The notes: generated by a model not told the origin, from the sequence alone. Counted from the first letter of the stretch, positions 25,641 to 34,950 are shown. The stretch: DNA of 48,916 bases from Lachnospiraceae bacterium UBA2734 (GCA_002353635.1 DEKA01000047.1:1-48916), one strand, 5' to 3'. Program-made: numbers and translations.

Positions 25641-27062
25641 ATGGACATGAAGGGAAGTCTGATACTTTATATCGCAATTACAGCGGCGGCACTCATTCTG
25701 GCGTATGCCGCAGATGCCTGCCGGCGCGGCGCTGCGGGCACATCGTGCGCACAGGGAAGCCGTCGGGCAGGGAATGGCGCACAGCGCCAGAGCGGTGCGA
25801 TGAGAAGCACAGGCCGGATTCTGTCCACGCAGCAGGCAGGCAGCGCCCTGTTCGAAAGGCCCGGCATTCGCCGCGGGCGCGCGGCCTCCTTTGTGTTCCT
25901 TGCCGCTCTCTTTCTGGTCCTCTTCGTGCCGGAGGCGCTGCGGCAGGAGACTGGAAATGACTACATGCGCTACGTGGAGTTCTTTCATCTTGCGTATGTG
26001 CACGCCTATGTGCCGACGGAGCCCGGCTTCAACTGGCTGTGCAGGCTGATCTACGGTCTGTGCGGATATGAGAACTACCTGCTCCTCTTTGCGCTCTTTG
26101 CCGCGGGGACAATTCTGTTCTTTCTGGCCGCCATGCGGCAGCAGGCGGAGGATTTTCCTCTGACCTTCCTTCTTTTTATGTTCTCCGGGTATTATTTTCA
26201 GAGCTACAACACTGTGCGTTACTACCTGGCACTGGCCATCGTGCTCTATGCACAGCACTTTCTCTTTGACGGCAGATGGCCTGCGGCAGCGCTTTTCTTT
26301 GTACTGGCGGCGCTCTTTCACAAATCCGCGCTGGTCGTTTTTCTCTTTTATCCTCTCTGCATGCTGCGCTGGAAAAAAAGAGATCTGCTCCTGCTGATGT
26401 GTGCGGGGGCAGGCGTTCTCTTTCTGCGGGAGCCGGTGATGGATCTCATTGTGAAGCTCTACCCCTCTTATGCAGGGACATCGATCCTCGCGGAGGGCGG
26501 GCAGGTGAGCCCCGGCAATATCGCGCGCAATGCGCTCATCCTCGTCCTGGCACTCTGGGCGGTCCGTGCATGGAAGCCGCTGACAGACAGGGCACACACG
26601 GAAGGTACTGACGGACTGGCCGCCCTGCAGAGGGATCCTTCTCTGCGCTTTCGCCTGCACTGTACGGTGCTGGCGCTTCTCCTGTATATATGCGGCTGGT
26701 TCATCCCGGAGCTCTCCCGCATCGGCTACTATCTGATGGTGCCGCAGATCTTTCTCATCCCGCAGCTGCTGCGGGTCAGGGAGGAAGAAGGAGCCGCTGA
26801 GGAAATTCTGCCGGAGAAAGGATCTGCAGACGGGACGGAGGAAAGGCAGGAGAGAAAGAAAAAGTGCGGAGGAAAAAGGATTAGAGACGGCGGGAGATTT
26901 TGCAGCACCCGCCTGGTCCGCGCCGGCATCATCTTGGCGGCGCTCCTTAACTTCGCCGTCTTTCTGCACAGCGCCGGCGCCTCCAACATCAGGATTCTGC
27001 CTTACCGGAGCTTCCTCTTCCACGAGCTGTCGCAGACGCCCTCGCGCAGTGTGGGCGAGTGA
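25641..27062 (+). CDS. EpsG-like polysaccharide polymerase
   Basis: Polytopic membrane protein of 473 residues, probably the Wzy-type polymerase. LRQETGNDYMRYVEFFH resembles the EpsG signature (extracytoplasmic loop after an early helix), followed by EPGFNWLCRLIY and YYFQSYNTVRYYLALAI. About ten hydrophobic segments. Two hydrophilic, Gly/Arg/Ser/Glu/Lys-rich stretches are odd: residues 27-80, between the first two helices, and about 375-420, ahead of the last helix. The start is either the ATG at 25641 or the one at 25647; both lie at the edge of a palindromic repeat with only a weak GCGGG as RBS. Confidence 0.75.
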   Translation: MDMKGSLILYIAITAAALILAYAADACRRGAAGTSCAQGSRRAGNGAQRQSGAMRSTGRILSTQQAGSALFERPGIRRGRAASFVFLAALFLVLFVPEALRQETGNDYMRYVEFFHLAYVHAYVPTEPGFNWLCRLIYGLCGYENYLLLFALFAAGTILFFLAAMRQQAEDFPLTFLLFMFSGYYFQSYNTVRYYLALAIVLYAQHFLFDGRWPAAALFFVLAALFHKSALVVFLFYPLCMLRWKKRDLLLLMCAGAGVLFLREPVMDLIVKLYPSYAGTSILAEGGQVSPGNIARNALILVLALWAVRAWKPLTDRAHTEGTDGLAALQRDPSLRFRLHCTVLALLLYICGWFIPELSRIGYYLMVPQIFLIPQLLRVREEEGAAEEILPEKGSADGTEERQERKKKCGGKRIRDGGRFCSTRLVRAGIILAALLNFAVFLHSAGASNIRILPYRSFLFHELSQTPSRSVGE

Positions 27063-27162
27063 ACCGCCGCGCCAGCAGAGAAAGGCTTCCGCAGAGAGCA
27101 TAGGAGAATTCGCCGGGCGGATAATCACTTCTTCCGTCAGGAGAACAAGAAGGAGCATACAG

Positions 27163-28002
27163 ATGAACACTCCGTTTTTTTCGGTCATTGTGGCATCCTG
27201 CAATGCCGGTGTGCGCCTGCCTGCGACCATAGACAGTATTCTCGCACAGACATTTGAGGACTACGAGATCATCATCAAGGACGCCGGCTCCACGGACGGC
27301 TCCCTCTCCGCCGTGCCCTCCGATCCCAGGATCCGCCTGATCTGCAGAAGGGACCGCGGCATTTACGACGGCATGAATGAGGGCGTCGCATGCGCCGCGG
27401 GGGAATTCCTTTATTTTCTGAACTGCGGGGACCGGCTCCACGACAGGAACGTGCTGGAGCATGTATATGGGGCGATCCGGGCACACGGGCGCGGGACGGA
27501 CTATAATGAAGGAGAGCACGCGATCTGGTACGGCGACGTGTTCGAGATGCGGACGGGCCAGATCGTGGCCGCCAATCCTTCCATGACACATTTTGCCATG
27601 TTCAGGACGCTTCCCTGCCATCAGGCCTGTTTTTACGACAGAGCGCTGTTCGCGCAGAGAGGATTTGATCTGCACTATATTGTGCGGGCGGACTATGAGC
27701 ACTTTCTCTGGGCGGTGATCTGCGGGGGCGCGGTGACGCACGCTCTTCCGCTGGTGATCGCCGATTACGAGGGAGGGGGCTTCTCGGAGACGAAGAAGAA
27801 CCGTGAGATCTCCGCAAAGGAGCATCGGGAGATTGCAGAGCGGTACTTTTCACCGAAGGAGAGGACTTTGTTCACGCTCTATCTCCTTGCGACGCTCCAA
27901 CCCCTGCGGGAGAAGATTGCCCACGGGAAGAGAACGGCCGCTCTCTATGACGGCATAAAGAATGCCGTGTACAGGCATAAACGTAAGAGAAGCGGCGGTT
28001 AA
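27163..28002 (+). CDS. GT2 glycosyltransferase
   Basis: A 279-residue cytoplasmic GT-A enzyme: FFSVIVASCNAG, IDSILAQTFEDYEIIIKDAGSTDGS and GIYDGMNEGVACAAGEFLYFLN (in place of the canonical DxD, here NCGD). This wording is characteristic of the WcaE/colanic-acid-type GT2 subgroup. The ATG at 27163 is fixed by AAGGAG at 27150-27155; the frame can be read from 27049, across the end of the preceding gene, but without support. Member of the polysaccharide operon. Confidence 0.87.
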   Translation: MNTPFFSVIVASCNAGVRLPATIDSILAQTFEDYEIIIKDAGSTDGSLSAVPSDPRIRLICRRDRGIYDGMNEGVACAAGEFLYFLNCGDRLHDRNVLEHVYGAIRAHGRGTDYNEGEHAIWYGDVFEMRTGQIVAANPSMTHFAMFRTLPCHQACFYDRALFAQRGFDLHYIVRADYEHFLWAVICGGAVTHALPLVIADYEGGGFSETKKNREISAKEHREIAERYFSPKERTLFTLYLLATLQPLREKIAHGKRTAALYDGIKNAVYRHKRKRSGG

Positions 28003-28026
28003 GGATGTGGAAGGTTTGACATTAAC

Positions 28027-28073
28027 GCTGATGCGTCATTTTGCTGACGCACCGGCCGCCGCATTCAGCGAGG
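28027..28073 (+). repeat. Palindromic intergenic repeat, copy E (before a GT4 gene)
   Basis: GCTGATGCGTCATTTTGCTGACGC contains a perfect GCGTCA/TGACGC stem. It is followed by GCACCGGCCGCCGCATT (28049-28065), joined directly to CAGCGAGG (28066-28073). Compared with copy C, exactly the GGCGAAA...TTCGCCT hairpin is absent between these blocks. The GCGAGG end doubles as ribosome binding site for the gene at 28084. Confidence 0.7.
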
Positions 28074-28083
28074 TATAAGATCA

Positions 28084-29391
28084 ATGAGAATACTCTGGCT
28101 GTGCAATATAATGCTCCCGCGCTTTGCCAGGGCAATGGGAGTTCCCTATTCCAACCGCGAGGGGTGGCTCACAGGCTGCTACGAGAGGCTGATCAGGGAA
28201 CCAAGAAGAGGGGGGAGCGATGAAAAACTGGTGGAGCTGGGCGTATGCTGCCCGGTTCCGCAGCCTTTGGGCGCGTGCAAAGAGATTGTCGACGGCGTGA
28301 CCTTCTACGGCTTTCTGGAAAATCTGAGTACGCCGGAAGTCTATGACAGCTCGCTGGAGGAGCGCTTCCGTGCAGTGATCAGGGACTTTAAACCGGATAT
28401 GGTGCACATTTTCGGCACGGAGTTTCCACATACTCTGGCCATGGTGAGGGCCTTCGATAATCCGGAGCACACGCTGATCGGCATTCAGGGCCTTTGCTGC
28501 TCCATTGCGGACGCATATATGGCGGATCTGCCGTACAGCGTGCAGAAGAGAAGGACGTTTCGCGACAGATACCGCAGAGACTCCCTTGAGGAGCAGCAGA
28601 AGAAGTTTCAGATCCGCGCGCAGAGAGAGGAAGAGGCGCTGCAGAACACCCTCCATGTGACGGGGCGCACATCCTTCGACCGCAGGATCACATCCGAGAT
28701 CAATCCGGACGCCGTTTACCATTTCATGAATGAGACGATGCGGCCGGAATTCTATGAAGGAGAATGGAAGCCGGAGAGCGCGGAGCCGCACAGTATTTTC
28801 ATGAGCCAGGGGGACTATCCCCTGAAGGGCTTTCACTACATGCTGCAGGCGATGCCGGCCATTCTGGAGAGGTTTCCGGACGCAAGGCTCTATGTCGCGG
28901 GCAATTCCATCATCGGCAGCGTTGGCGGAAGGCTCCGGGAGAAAAAGAGATGGCCGATGCCCGTCTGGATCTCTTCCTACGGCCTTTATCTGCGCAGCCT
29001 CATCCGCGACAACCATTTGGAGGGGCATGTCATCATGCTGGGGCGGCTCTCTGCGGAGGAAATGAAGGCACAGTACCTGCGCAGCAATGTCTACGTCTGC
29101 CCCTCCGCTGTGGAGAACTCACCGAACAGCCTGTGCGAGGCGATGCTCCTTGGCATGCCTGTGGTGGCGGCGAAGGTCGGCGGCATCGGGGATCTGTGCG
29201 AGGACGGAGAGGAAGGGATCCTCTTCCCGGGCGGCAGGATTTCAGAGCTCGCCGAGGGCATAAAGACGGTGTTCTGTGACAGCTCCCTCGCCGCATGGCT
29301 TGGCAGAAATGCCCGCGATCGCGCCATGGTGACGCACAGCCCGGACACGAATTTCCGCCGTCTCGTCTCGATCTACAGGAGCATGGTCTGA
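28084..29391 (+). CDS. GT4-type glycosyltransferase
   Basis: GT-B fold retaining glycosyltransferase of 435 residues. The N-domain (MRILWLCNIMLP, VHIFGTEFPHTLAMV) is followed by a C-domain with VYVCPSAVENSPNSLCEAMLLGMPVVAAKVGG, the nucleotide-sugar-binding ExE region. The acceptor is presumably the lipid-linked repeat unit. The ATG at 28084 uses the GCGAGG at the end of repeat copy E. The next gene starts 2 nt after its stop. Confidence 0.9.
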   Translation: MRILWLCNIMLPRFARAMGVPYSNREGWLTGCYERLIREPRRGGSDEKLVELGVCCPVPQPLGACKEIVDGVTFYGFLENLSTPEVYDSSLEERFRAVIRDFKPDMVHIFGTEFPHTLAMVRAFDNPEHTLIGIQGLCCSIADAYMADLPYSVQKRRTFRDRYRRDSLEEQQKKFQIRAQREEEALQNTLHVTGRTSFDRRITSEINPDAVYHFMNETMRPEFYEGEWKPESAEPHSIFMSQGDYPLKGFHYMLQAMPAILERFPDARLYVAGNSIIGSVGGRLREKKRWPMPVWISSYGLYLRSLIRDNHLEGHVIMLGRLSAEEMKAQYLRSNVYVCPSAVENSPNSLCEAMLLGMPVVAAKVGGIGDLCEDGEEGILFPGGRISELAEGIKTVFCDSSLAAWLGRNARDRAMVTHSPDTNFRRLVSIYRSMV

Positions 29392-29393
29392 AA

Positions 29394-30590
29394 ATGCGGA
29401 TCGTTTTTGTCAGCAACTACATCAACCACCATCAGATTCCGCTGTGCAATGCACTGCAGAGCGCGGCGGATACGCAGTTTACCTTTGTGCAGACAGAGCC
29501 TATGGACGAGGAGAGGCGTCGCATGGGCTGGGCGGATAAAGGTAGCTCACTCTCCTTTGTAAGAAGTCTTCAGGATGATCCGGAGGGCGCAGGGAAGCTT
29601 CTTCTCTCCTGCGACATTCTCCTTGCCGGCTGGGCGCCTGCCGTGGAAGAAACCGTGCGCGAGCGGCTCCTCGCCGGCCGGCCGGTTCTGCGGATCAGCG
29701 AGCGGCTCTACCGCGACGGGCGGTGGAAAGCCATCTCTCCCAGGGGTCTTGCGGACAAATACAGGGCCTTCACAAGATTTCGCAGCGCTCCCTGTTATCT
29801 TCTCTGCTCCGGTGCCTATGTGGGATCGGATTTTGCGCTCATTCACGCCTTTCCGCACAAGAAGCTCCGGTGGGGGTATTTTCCGCCGCTTCGCACCTAT
29901 AAGGACGGAGAGCTGCAGCAGATCAAGAACAGCGCGGAGTCGGAAACCGGCTGCGTCCGCCTTCTCTGGGCGGGCAGATTCATGGATGTCAAGCACCCCG
30001 AGATGGCACTGCGCCTCGCGAAGGACCTCCATAAAAAGAAAGTGAGATTTCACCTGGACATGATCGGCTCCGGGGAGAAGGAGGCGGAGTACAGATCCTT
30101 CGTCAAAGATAATGGACTCTCGGAGAGCGTTGTTTTCCATGGATTTATGGATCCCGCGCAGGTGCGCGGATACATGGAAAAGGCGCGGATCTTTCTCTTT
30201 ACCAGCGATCACGGGGAGGGCTGGGGCGCTGTCCTCAACGAGGCGATGAACAGCGGCTGCGCCGTCACCGCGGGCGCGCAGGCCGGCGGCGTCCCTTACC
30301 TTATTAAGAGCGGCGTCAACGGATATATCTATAACGGCGAGGATTTCACCGATTTTTCAGCGAAGGTCCTGCATCTTATTGAAAATAAGGACCTCGCGCA
30401 GGAAATGGGCGCCCGCGCATATGACGGGATTGCGGGCCTGTGGAACGCGCAGACGGCGGCAGAGCGGCTCCTTGTCTTCTGCAGGAAGATCATGAGCGGA
30501 GAAGATCCGATGGAGGGGCTGCCGGCGGAGGGACCTTTGAGCCCCGATCCCGGGCTGCGGCCGTTCCTGCGCGTGAAGAAGCTTCCCTGA
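29394..30590 (+). CDS. GT4-type glycosyltransferase
   Basis: A 398-residue GT-B enzyme. MRIVFVSNYINHHQIPLCNAL is a common opening in this Clostridial GT4 subgroup. The C-domain shows RLLWAGRFMDVKHPEMALRL and FTSDHGEGWGAVLNEAMNSGCAVTAG, including the ExE-type motif. The ATG at 29394 lies 2 nt after the previous stop with AGGAG some 12 bases upstream; a longer frame from 29295 overlaps the previous gene and is rejected. Fourth of the five downstream glycosyltransferases. Confidence 0.88.
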   Translation: MRIVFVSNYINHHQIPLCNALQSAADTQFTFVQTEPMDEERRRMGWADKGSSLSFVRSLQDDPEGAGKLLLSCDILLAGWAPAVEETVRERLLAGRPVLRISERLYRDGRWKAISPRGLADKYRAFTRFRSAPCYLLCSGAYVGSDFALIHAFPHKKLRWGYFPPLRTYKDGELQQIKNSAESETGCVRLLWAGRFMDVKHPEMALRLAKDLHKKKVRFHLDMIGSGEKEAEYRSFVKDNGLSESVVFHGFMDPAQVRGYMEKARIFLFTSDHGEGWGAVLNEAMNSGCAVTAGAQAGGVPYLIKSGVNGYIYNGEDFTDFSAKVLHLIENKDLAQEMGARAYDGIAGLWNAQTAAERLLVFCRKIMSGEDPMEGLPAEGPLSPDPGLRPFLRVKKLP

Positions 30591-30695
30591 AAGGCGCCTG
30601 CTCTTTAACCGGAGAGGAAGGATCGTTATGAGCGGCAGGGCGTGATCCTCTTTGAGATGCTGCAAAGAGCACGGCAGAGAAGGAAAGGTTTTGAA

Positions 30696-31766
30696 ATGGA
30701 GAGTCTGATCTCGGTCATCATACCGGTCTATAATGCGGAGGCGTTTCTTCCGGCAACAGTGCGCACGGTCACCGCACAGACGTATCGGAACCTGGAGATT
30801 ATTCTGGTGGATGACGGATCTTCGGACGGCTCACTCTCTGTGTGCAGGGCGCTTGCCAGGGAGGATCCGCGGATTGTTGTCCTGCACAAGGAAAACGGAG
30901 GCGCGGGATCTGCCAGAAACTGCGGCATACGCGCTTCTCACGGAGAGTATATCGGTTTTGTGGATTCGGATGATGCTGTTCGGCCTGACATGTATGCGGC
31001 GATGATGGAGGGCCTGTCCCGATGGCAGGAGGGCCGCGCCGCGGATGCGGGATCACTCCCTCTTCTCGTGCAGACCGGGCGGATCGAGGTGAATGAGAGG
31101 GGAGAGCGGCTGCCGGATGCGGTGACGCCGCCTGCACAGATGGAGCTGGTCGGGGCGGAGGCGTTTGCCGGGTCGCTTCTTCTGTATACGGGGGATTCGT
31201 CTTTTTGTACAAAGCTGTGCCCGGCTTCGCTCCTGCGGGACAATCTCTTCGAGGAGGGAACGCTGGGCGAAGATTTCGGCCTGTATATGCGCATCATGGA
31301 CCGGATTTCCGGCGTCCTGTGCCTGCCCTCTGTCGGCTATGAGGTGCTCCACAGGAGGGGGTCGGCGACGAGAAGAAGGAATCCGTCCCAGTTTTCAAAG
31401 GCCTATATCGATATCGTGCGGCAGGCGGATCTGGTGGAGAAGGCGATTGTGCCGGTGCATCCAAGCCTTGCACAGGCGGCGGTGCGCTTTGGCCTCTTCG
31501 AGCGGCTCGACTACATGCTGCACGTGCCGGTGCGCGATATGACAGAGGAGAATGCCTTCTATCAGAGTGTGTGCGGCTATCTGCGCGCGCATGTGCGGGA
31601 TACCCTGAAGAACCCCTTCCTCACCGGAAAAAACCGGCTCTATCTCCTGCTCCTTACGTATGCTCCGGTGCTGACCCGGAAAGTTCATTGGACACTGCGC
31701 GGGAAGGCGATTCTGCAGAGTGAGGGAGGAGAGAGCGAGACAGAGGCGAGAGAAGACAGGAGCTGA
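30696..31766 (+). CDS. GT2 glycosyltransferase
   Basis: A 356-residue cytoplasmic GT-A enzyme with classical motifs: ISVIIPVYNAEAFLP, EIILVDDGSSDGS, NGGAGSARNCGI and GFVDSDDAV (metal-binding). The C-terminal part (about residues 240-356) is basic and could associate with the membrane. The ATG at 30696 is preceded by AGGAAAGG; upstream codons to 30642 look non-coding. Last gene of the polysaccharide locus, followed by a short GC-rich hairpin. Confidence 0.9.
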   Translation: MESLISVIIPVYNAEAFLPATVRTVTAQTYRNLEIILVDDGSSDGSLSVCRALAREDPRIVVLHKENGGAGSARNCGIRASHGEYIGFVDSDDAVRPDMYAAMMEGLSRWQEGRAADAGSLPLLVQTGRIEVNERGERLPDAVTPPAQMELVGAEAFAGSLLLYTGDSSFCTKLCPASLLRDNLFEEGTLGEDFGLYMRIMDRISGVLCLPSVGYEVLHRRGSATRRRNPSQFSKAYIDIVRQADLVEKAIVPVHPSLAQAAVRFGLFERLDYMLHVPVRDMTEENAFYQSVCGYLRAHVRDTLKNPFLTGKNRLYLLLLTYAPVLTRKVHWTLRGKAILQSEGGESETEAREDRS

Positions 31767-31769
31767 TCT

Positions 31770-31787
31770 GCCGGGATCCTGCCCGGC
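31770..31787 (+). terminator. Probable terminator of the polysaccharide operon
   Basis: GCCGGG (31770-31775) pairs with CCCGGC (31782-31787) and is followed by TTCTCTCC. Short stem and interrupted T-tract, so a moderate terminator. Confidence 0.5.
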
Positions 31788-31900
31788 TTCTCTCCATCCG
31801 CAGATCCGGACAGATGTGGAGCGGCTTTGGCGGGCAGGAGAAGGGATGCAGATAAGGAACGGCCTGTATCATACTTGATTGATATGATGAAAGCTATTTT

Positions 31901-31929
31901 TTGGGCATGTTACTAGAAATTCATATAAT
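31901..31929 (+). promoter_or_regulatory. Promoter of ilvE
   Basis: TTGGGC (31901-31906), 17-bp spacer, perfect TATAAT (31924-31929). Surroundings are AT-rich, in contrast to the genes before. Confidence 0.75.
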
Positions 31930-32071
31930 GCCGTGCTATATTAGTCGTTAATAATTGACCACAGCGAATTGCAGTATCTGGCCACTTACAGCAGCTGTCG
32001 GAGCTCATGCACCGCCTTCTTACGGGCAGGCAGCGGGCAGCCGCCCTACAAATAAAGAAGGAGTCACAGAG

Positions 32072-33109
32072 ATGGAAAAGAAGAATCTTGACTGGGCAAA
32101 TCTCTCATTTGCCTACATGAAGACAGATTACCGCTATGTTGCCAACTACACAAAGGCAGCAGGCAAGTGGGATGAGGGAGGCCTTACCACAGACGACAAG
32201 GTCGTCATGAGTGAGTGCGCAGGTGTTCTGCAGTATTCCCAGTCCGTATTCGAGGGACTGAAGGCCTATACAACAAAGAAGGGCGAGATCGTCTGCTTCC
32301 GCCCGGATCTGAACGGACAGAGAATGTACGACTCCGCACAGCGTCTCGAGATCCCTCCGTTCCCGGTTGACCGCTTTGTAGAGGCTGTCAAGGAGGTCGT
32401 CAAGGCAGATGAGGCGTGGGTTCCGCCGTATGGCACGGGCGCAACACTCTATATCCGTCCTTATGTATTCGGCATCAGCCCCGTCATCGGCGTTAAGCCC
32501 GCAGATGACTATCAGTTCCGCATTCTGACGACACCTGTAGGCCCTTATTTCAAGGGCGGCGCTAAGCCGATTTACGTAAGAATCACAGACTACGACAGAG
32601 CGGCTCCTCACGGCACAGGCAACATCAAGGCCGGCCTGAACTACGCAATGTCCCTCAAGGCCATTATGGAGGCACACCGCCTCGGCTTCGCAGAGAACAT
32701 CTATCTCGATGCTGCAACGAGAACAAAGATTGAGGAGACAGGCGGCGCGAACATCCTGTTCGTAGATCAGGACAACACACTGGTAGTACCGAAGTCTGAC
32801 TCCATCCTTCCTTCCATCACAAGAAGAAGCCTTGTCTATGTGGCACAGCATTATCTTGGTATGAAGGTCGATGAGAGACCCGTTTACTTCAAGGAAGTGA
32901 AGGACGGCAACTTCAAGGAGTGCGGCCTTTGCGGCACAGCGGCAGTTATCTCCCCGATCGGTAAGATCAACGATCACGGCACGGACATCAACATTGCTTC
33001 CGGCATGGAGAAGATGGGCCCTTGGATGACTAAGCTCAGAGAGACACTGCTCGGCATCCAGGAGGGCGAGATCGAGGCTCCCGAGGGATGGATCTGCCAC
33101 ATCTGCTGA
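32072..33109 (+). CDS. ilvE: Branched-chain amino acid aminotransferase
   Basis: Cytoplasmic fold-type IV PLP enzyme (345 residues) that interconverts Leu/Ile/Val and their 2-oxo acids with glutamate/2-oxoglutarate. Visible: YSQSVFEGLKAY, ATLYIRPYVFG, GTGNIKAGLNYAMS containing the PLP lysine, and EETGGANILFV. ECGLCGTAAVISPIG is also typical of the long (BCAT II-like) class. RBS AAGGAG sits before the ATG at 32072; an open frame from 31955 starts in the leader and is not supported. Strong codon bias and its own promoter suggest high expression. It complements the Liv transporter but is not linked to it. Confidence 0.95.
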   Translation: MEKKNLDWANLSFAYMKTDYRYVANYTKAAGKWDEGGLTTDDKVVMSECAGVLQYSQSVFEGLKAYTTKKGEIVCFRPDLNGQRMYDSAQRLEIPPFPVDRFVEAVKEVVKADEAWVPPYGTGATLYIRPYVFGISPVIGVKPADDYQFRILTTPVGPYFKGGAKPIYVRITDYDRAAPHGTGNIKAGLNYAMSLKAIMEAHRLGFAENIYLDAATRTKIEETGGANILFVDQDNTLVVPKSDSILPSITRRSLVYVAQHYLGMKVDERPVYFKEVKDGNFKECGLCGTAAVISPIGKINDHGTDINIASGMEKMGPWMTKLRETLLGIQEGEIEAPEGWICHIC

Positions 33110-33160
33110 TCCGGTCTTTTGGAGCAGGCTGACACTGTTGATTCTTAACAGAATGATGAG

Positions 33161-33198
33161 GAGAGGATTTCCGGTTTTTATCGGGAGTCCTCTCTTTT
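33161..33198 (+). terminator. Terminator after ilvE
   Basis: GAGAGGA (33161-33167) pairs with TCCTCTC (33188-33194), with inner TCCCG-like pairing, and is followed by TTTTC. Confidence 0.75.
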
Positions 33199-33279
33199 CG
33201 CTGTACGCGCATCCTCTCCTGGAAAATCAGGAAGTCTCCTGCCGGTCGAATCCTGTTCTCCAATATGTCCGGGTGCGGG

Positions 33280-33285
33280 TATAAT
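33280..33285 (+). promoter_or_regulatory. -10 element before the DUF5722-like gene
   Basis: A perfect TATAAT with only a poor -35 (TTCTCC, about 18 bp upstream). The site is 28 bp from the chosen start. Confidence 0.4.
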
Positions 33286-33312
33286 ATTCAGTAGCAGGAG
33301 AGAGTGGAGAAC

Positions 33313-34950
33313 ATGCAGGAGCGCGCGCTGGCGGCAGACAATCGAAAAGGACAATATACCGCGGGCAGCGCTCTTTTTTGGGGGACGGCCGTTATTTTCA
33401 CGGTGCTCTTTCTCTGGATCCTGTGTCTTCTGGGACCGGCGCTTCCCGTGCGGGCATCCGGTGCTGCGGATCAGAAGATCAGTATCGACAGCGTGCGCCT
33501 TGACGGCGATGAGATCGAAGTGACGACGAAGGGGATGGCGTACACGGACGATGCCGTTTTCCGGCTGTATGCGCAGGAGCCCTATGAGAGCGGGACGCAG
33601 GGCGAGGAGGTGGCGCAGACGACACCTTTGGACGGCGTCTCGTTTGAAGTGCCGCTGAACAATAATACGAAGAATTCGCTCCTGTACAAGAAGTTCACGC
33701 TTGTCATCAAAGTAAACGGGAAGCTGAAGCAGACCGGCAGCACGCTCTATATTGAAAATCCTGAGGAGATCGCAGAGCACACCGTGGAGAGGAAGGAGAT
33801 CGGCAAGAAGGGCATACTCCCCGCCCCGGAGCTGCTTGCCTCCAATTCGCTCGCGGATCTCGGCGTCGACCAGATCGTCTACAATGTACCTTTAGGGACG
33901 CTCATGAAGAATGGGGACAAGGCCTTTCAGTACGACGGAGAGACCTATTACGTCAACAGCAGGATCCTTGCGCAGTACGACACCATTGTTCCGCTCATGT
34001 CCATTCGGGGCATCCGCACAACGCTGATTCTTCTGAATGATCTGACCTCGGATGAGACGATGGTCTATCCGACCGCCAGAGGATATGACGGCGCCTACTA
34101 TTACGCGTTCAATGCGGCAGATGCATCCGGCGCAAAGAAGCTGGCGGCGATCACATGGTTTCTGGCCGACCGCTACTCGGACGGCGTCTACGGCACTGTG
34201 GACAACTGGATCATCGGAAACGAGGTGAACACCAGGGAGTGGTATTACGACGGCAGCGATTCGGACATCACCACAAAAATCAGGCGTTATGCGGATGCCT
34301 TCCGGATTTGCTACAACGCGATCCGAAGCGTCAACGGGAAGGCGAAGGTGTACATCTCCCTCGACCATCAGTATGCGGAGAATGATGCGTCGTCGGGGTA
34401 TTTTGGCAGCAGGGCGTTTCTGATCGGCTTTGCAAAACAGATGAAGGCGCAGGGAGACGGTCACTGGGGCGTTGCGATTCACCCGTATAATTCGAAGATG
34501 ACCTCTCCCTATGTGTGGCAAAAGGACGCGAAGGTGAAAAAGAGCCAGAAATCGCCCTACATCACGATGCAGAACATCAGCATTCTGACAGACCTCATGC
34601 AGAGGGCGGATATGCGCGAGCCCGACGGGGATGTCCGGAGTGTTCTCATCAGCGAGATCGGCTATACGTCGACGTACGGGCAGGACGTGCAGGCGGCGGC
34701 CATCATCTATGCCTACAGGCAGGCGGAGAATAATCCTTATATAGATGGCTTCCTCTACAGCAGGCAGATGGACCATGCGACGGAGACGGCGCAGGGACTG
34801 GCCAGCGGCCTGACGACGGAGGAAGGCGTGAACAAGAAGTCATATTCATTTTACAAAAATGCCGATTCGGCGAAGATCCGCAAAAAGGCGGCGGCCATTA
34901 TCGGCGTTTCGGATCTGGATACATTCCTGAAGGAGGGAGGCAGCAAATGA
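33313..34950 (+). CDS. Secreted/membrane-anchored TIM-barrel protein, DUF5722-like
   Basis: A 545-residue exported protein. A basic start and one hydrophobic segment (about residues 20-45, ending LPVRASG) make a signal peptide or anchor. Then a beta-rich domain (about 50-150) and a probable (beta/alpha)8 barrel. NWIIGNEVN (Glu304) and VLISEIGYTST (Glu448) resemble the acid/base and nucleophile strands of clan-A-like glycoside hydrolases, and HPYN lies between them. The composition fits DUF5722, whose substrate is unknown. The ATG at 33313 follows GGAG; a GTG at 33304 is possible. It overlaps the sirtuin gene by four bases and lies close to the polysaccharide locus. Confidence 0.65.
   Translation: MQERALAADNRKGQYTAGSALFWGTAVIFTVLFLWILCLLGPALPVRASGAADQKISIDSVRLDGDEIEVTTKGMAYTDDAVFRLYAQEPYESGTQGEEVAQTTPLDGVSFEVPLNNNTKNSLLYKKFTLVIKVNGKLKQTGSTLYIENPEEIAEHTVERKEIGKKGILPAPELLASNSLADLGVDQIVYNVPLGTLMKNGDKAFQYDGETYYVNSRILAQYDTIVPLMSIRGIRTTLILLNDLTSDETMVYPTARGYDGAYYYAFNAADASGAKKLAAITWFLADRYSDGVYGTVDNWIIGNEVNTREWYYDGSDSDITTKIRRYADAFRICYNAIRSVNGKAKVYISLDHQYAENDASSGYFGSRAFLIGFAKQMKAQGDGHWGVAIHPYNSKMTSPYVWQKDAKVKKSQKSPYITMQNISILTDLMQRADMREPDGDVRSVLISEIGYTSTYGQDVQAAAIIYAYRQAENNPYIDGFLYSRQMDHATETAQGLASGLTTEEGVNKKSYSFYKNADSAKIRKKAAAIIGVSDLDTFLKEGGSK

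Larger units (their letters stand above)
31767..32071. other. Intergenic region between the polysaccharide locus and ilvE
   Basis: A 305-bp gap holding a GCCGGG/CCCGGC hairpin (31770-31787), an AT-rich promoter region with a strong promoter at 31901-31929, and a transcribed leader of about 135 nt without a T-box or other riboswitch that I recognise. A 37-codon ORF at 32007-32120 overlaps the ilvE start out of frame and is probably not functional. Confidence 0.6.

Noticed and set aside
25557..27230. A 557-residue open frame antisense to the EpsG-like gene
   Set aside because: Arg/Gln/Glu-rich shadow of a GC-rich membrane protein gene; the plus-strand frame has clear transmembrane pattern and EpsG-like motifs.
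28084..30590. Tandem duplication of the two GT4 genes
   Set aside because: They share only general GT-B motifs; N-termini and lengths differ, so they are not a recent duplication.
31936..32071. T-box in the ilvE leader
   Set aside because: No T-box sequence (AGGGTGGNACCGCG-like) and no terminator before ilvE.
32007..32120. A 37-codon ORF in the ilvE leader, with several Leu/Ile codons, as BCAA leader peptide
   Set aside because: It runs into ilvE out of frame, the Leu/Ile codons are scattered rather than clustered, and no terminator/antiterminator pair is visible.
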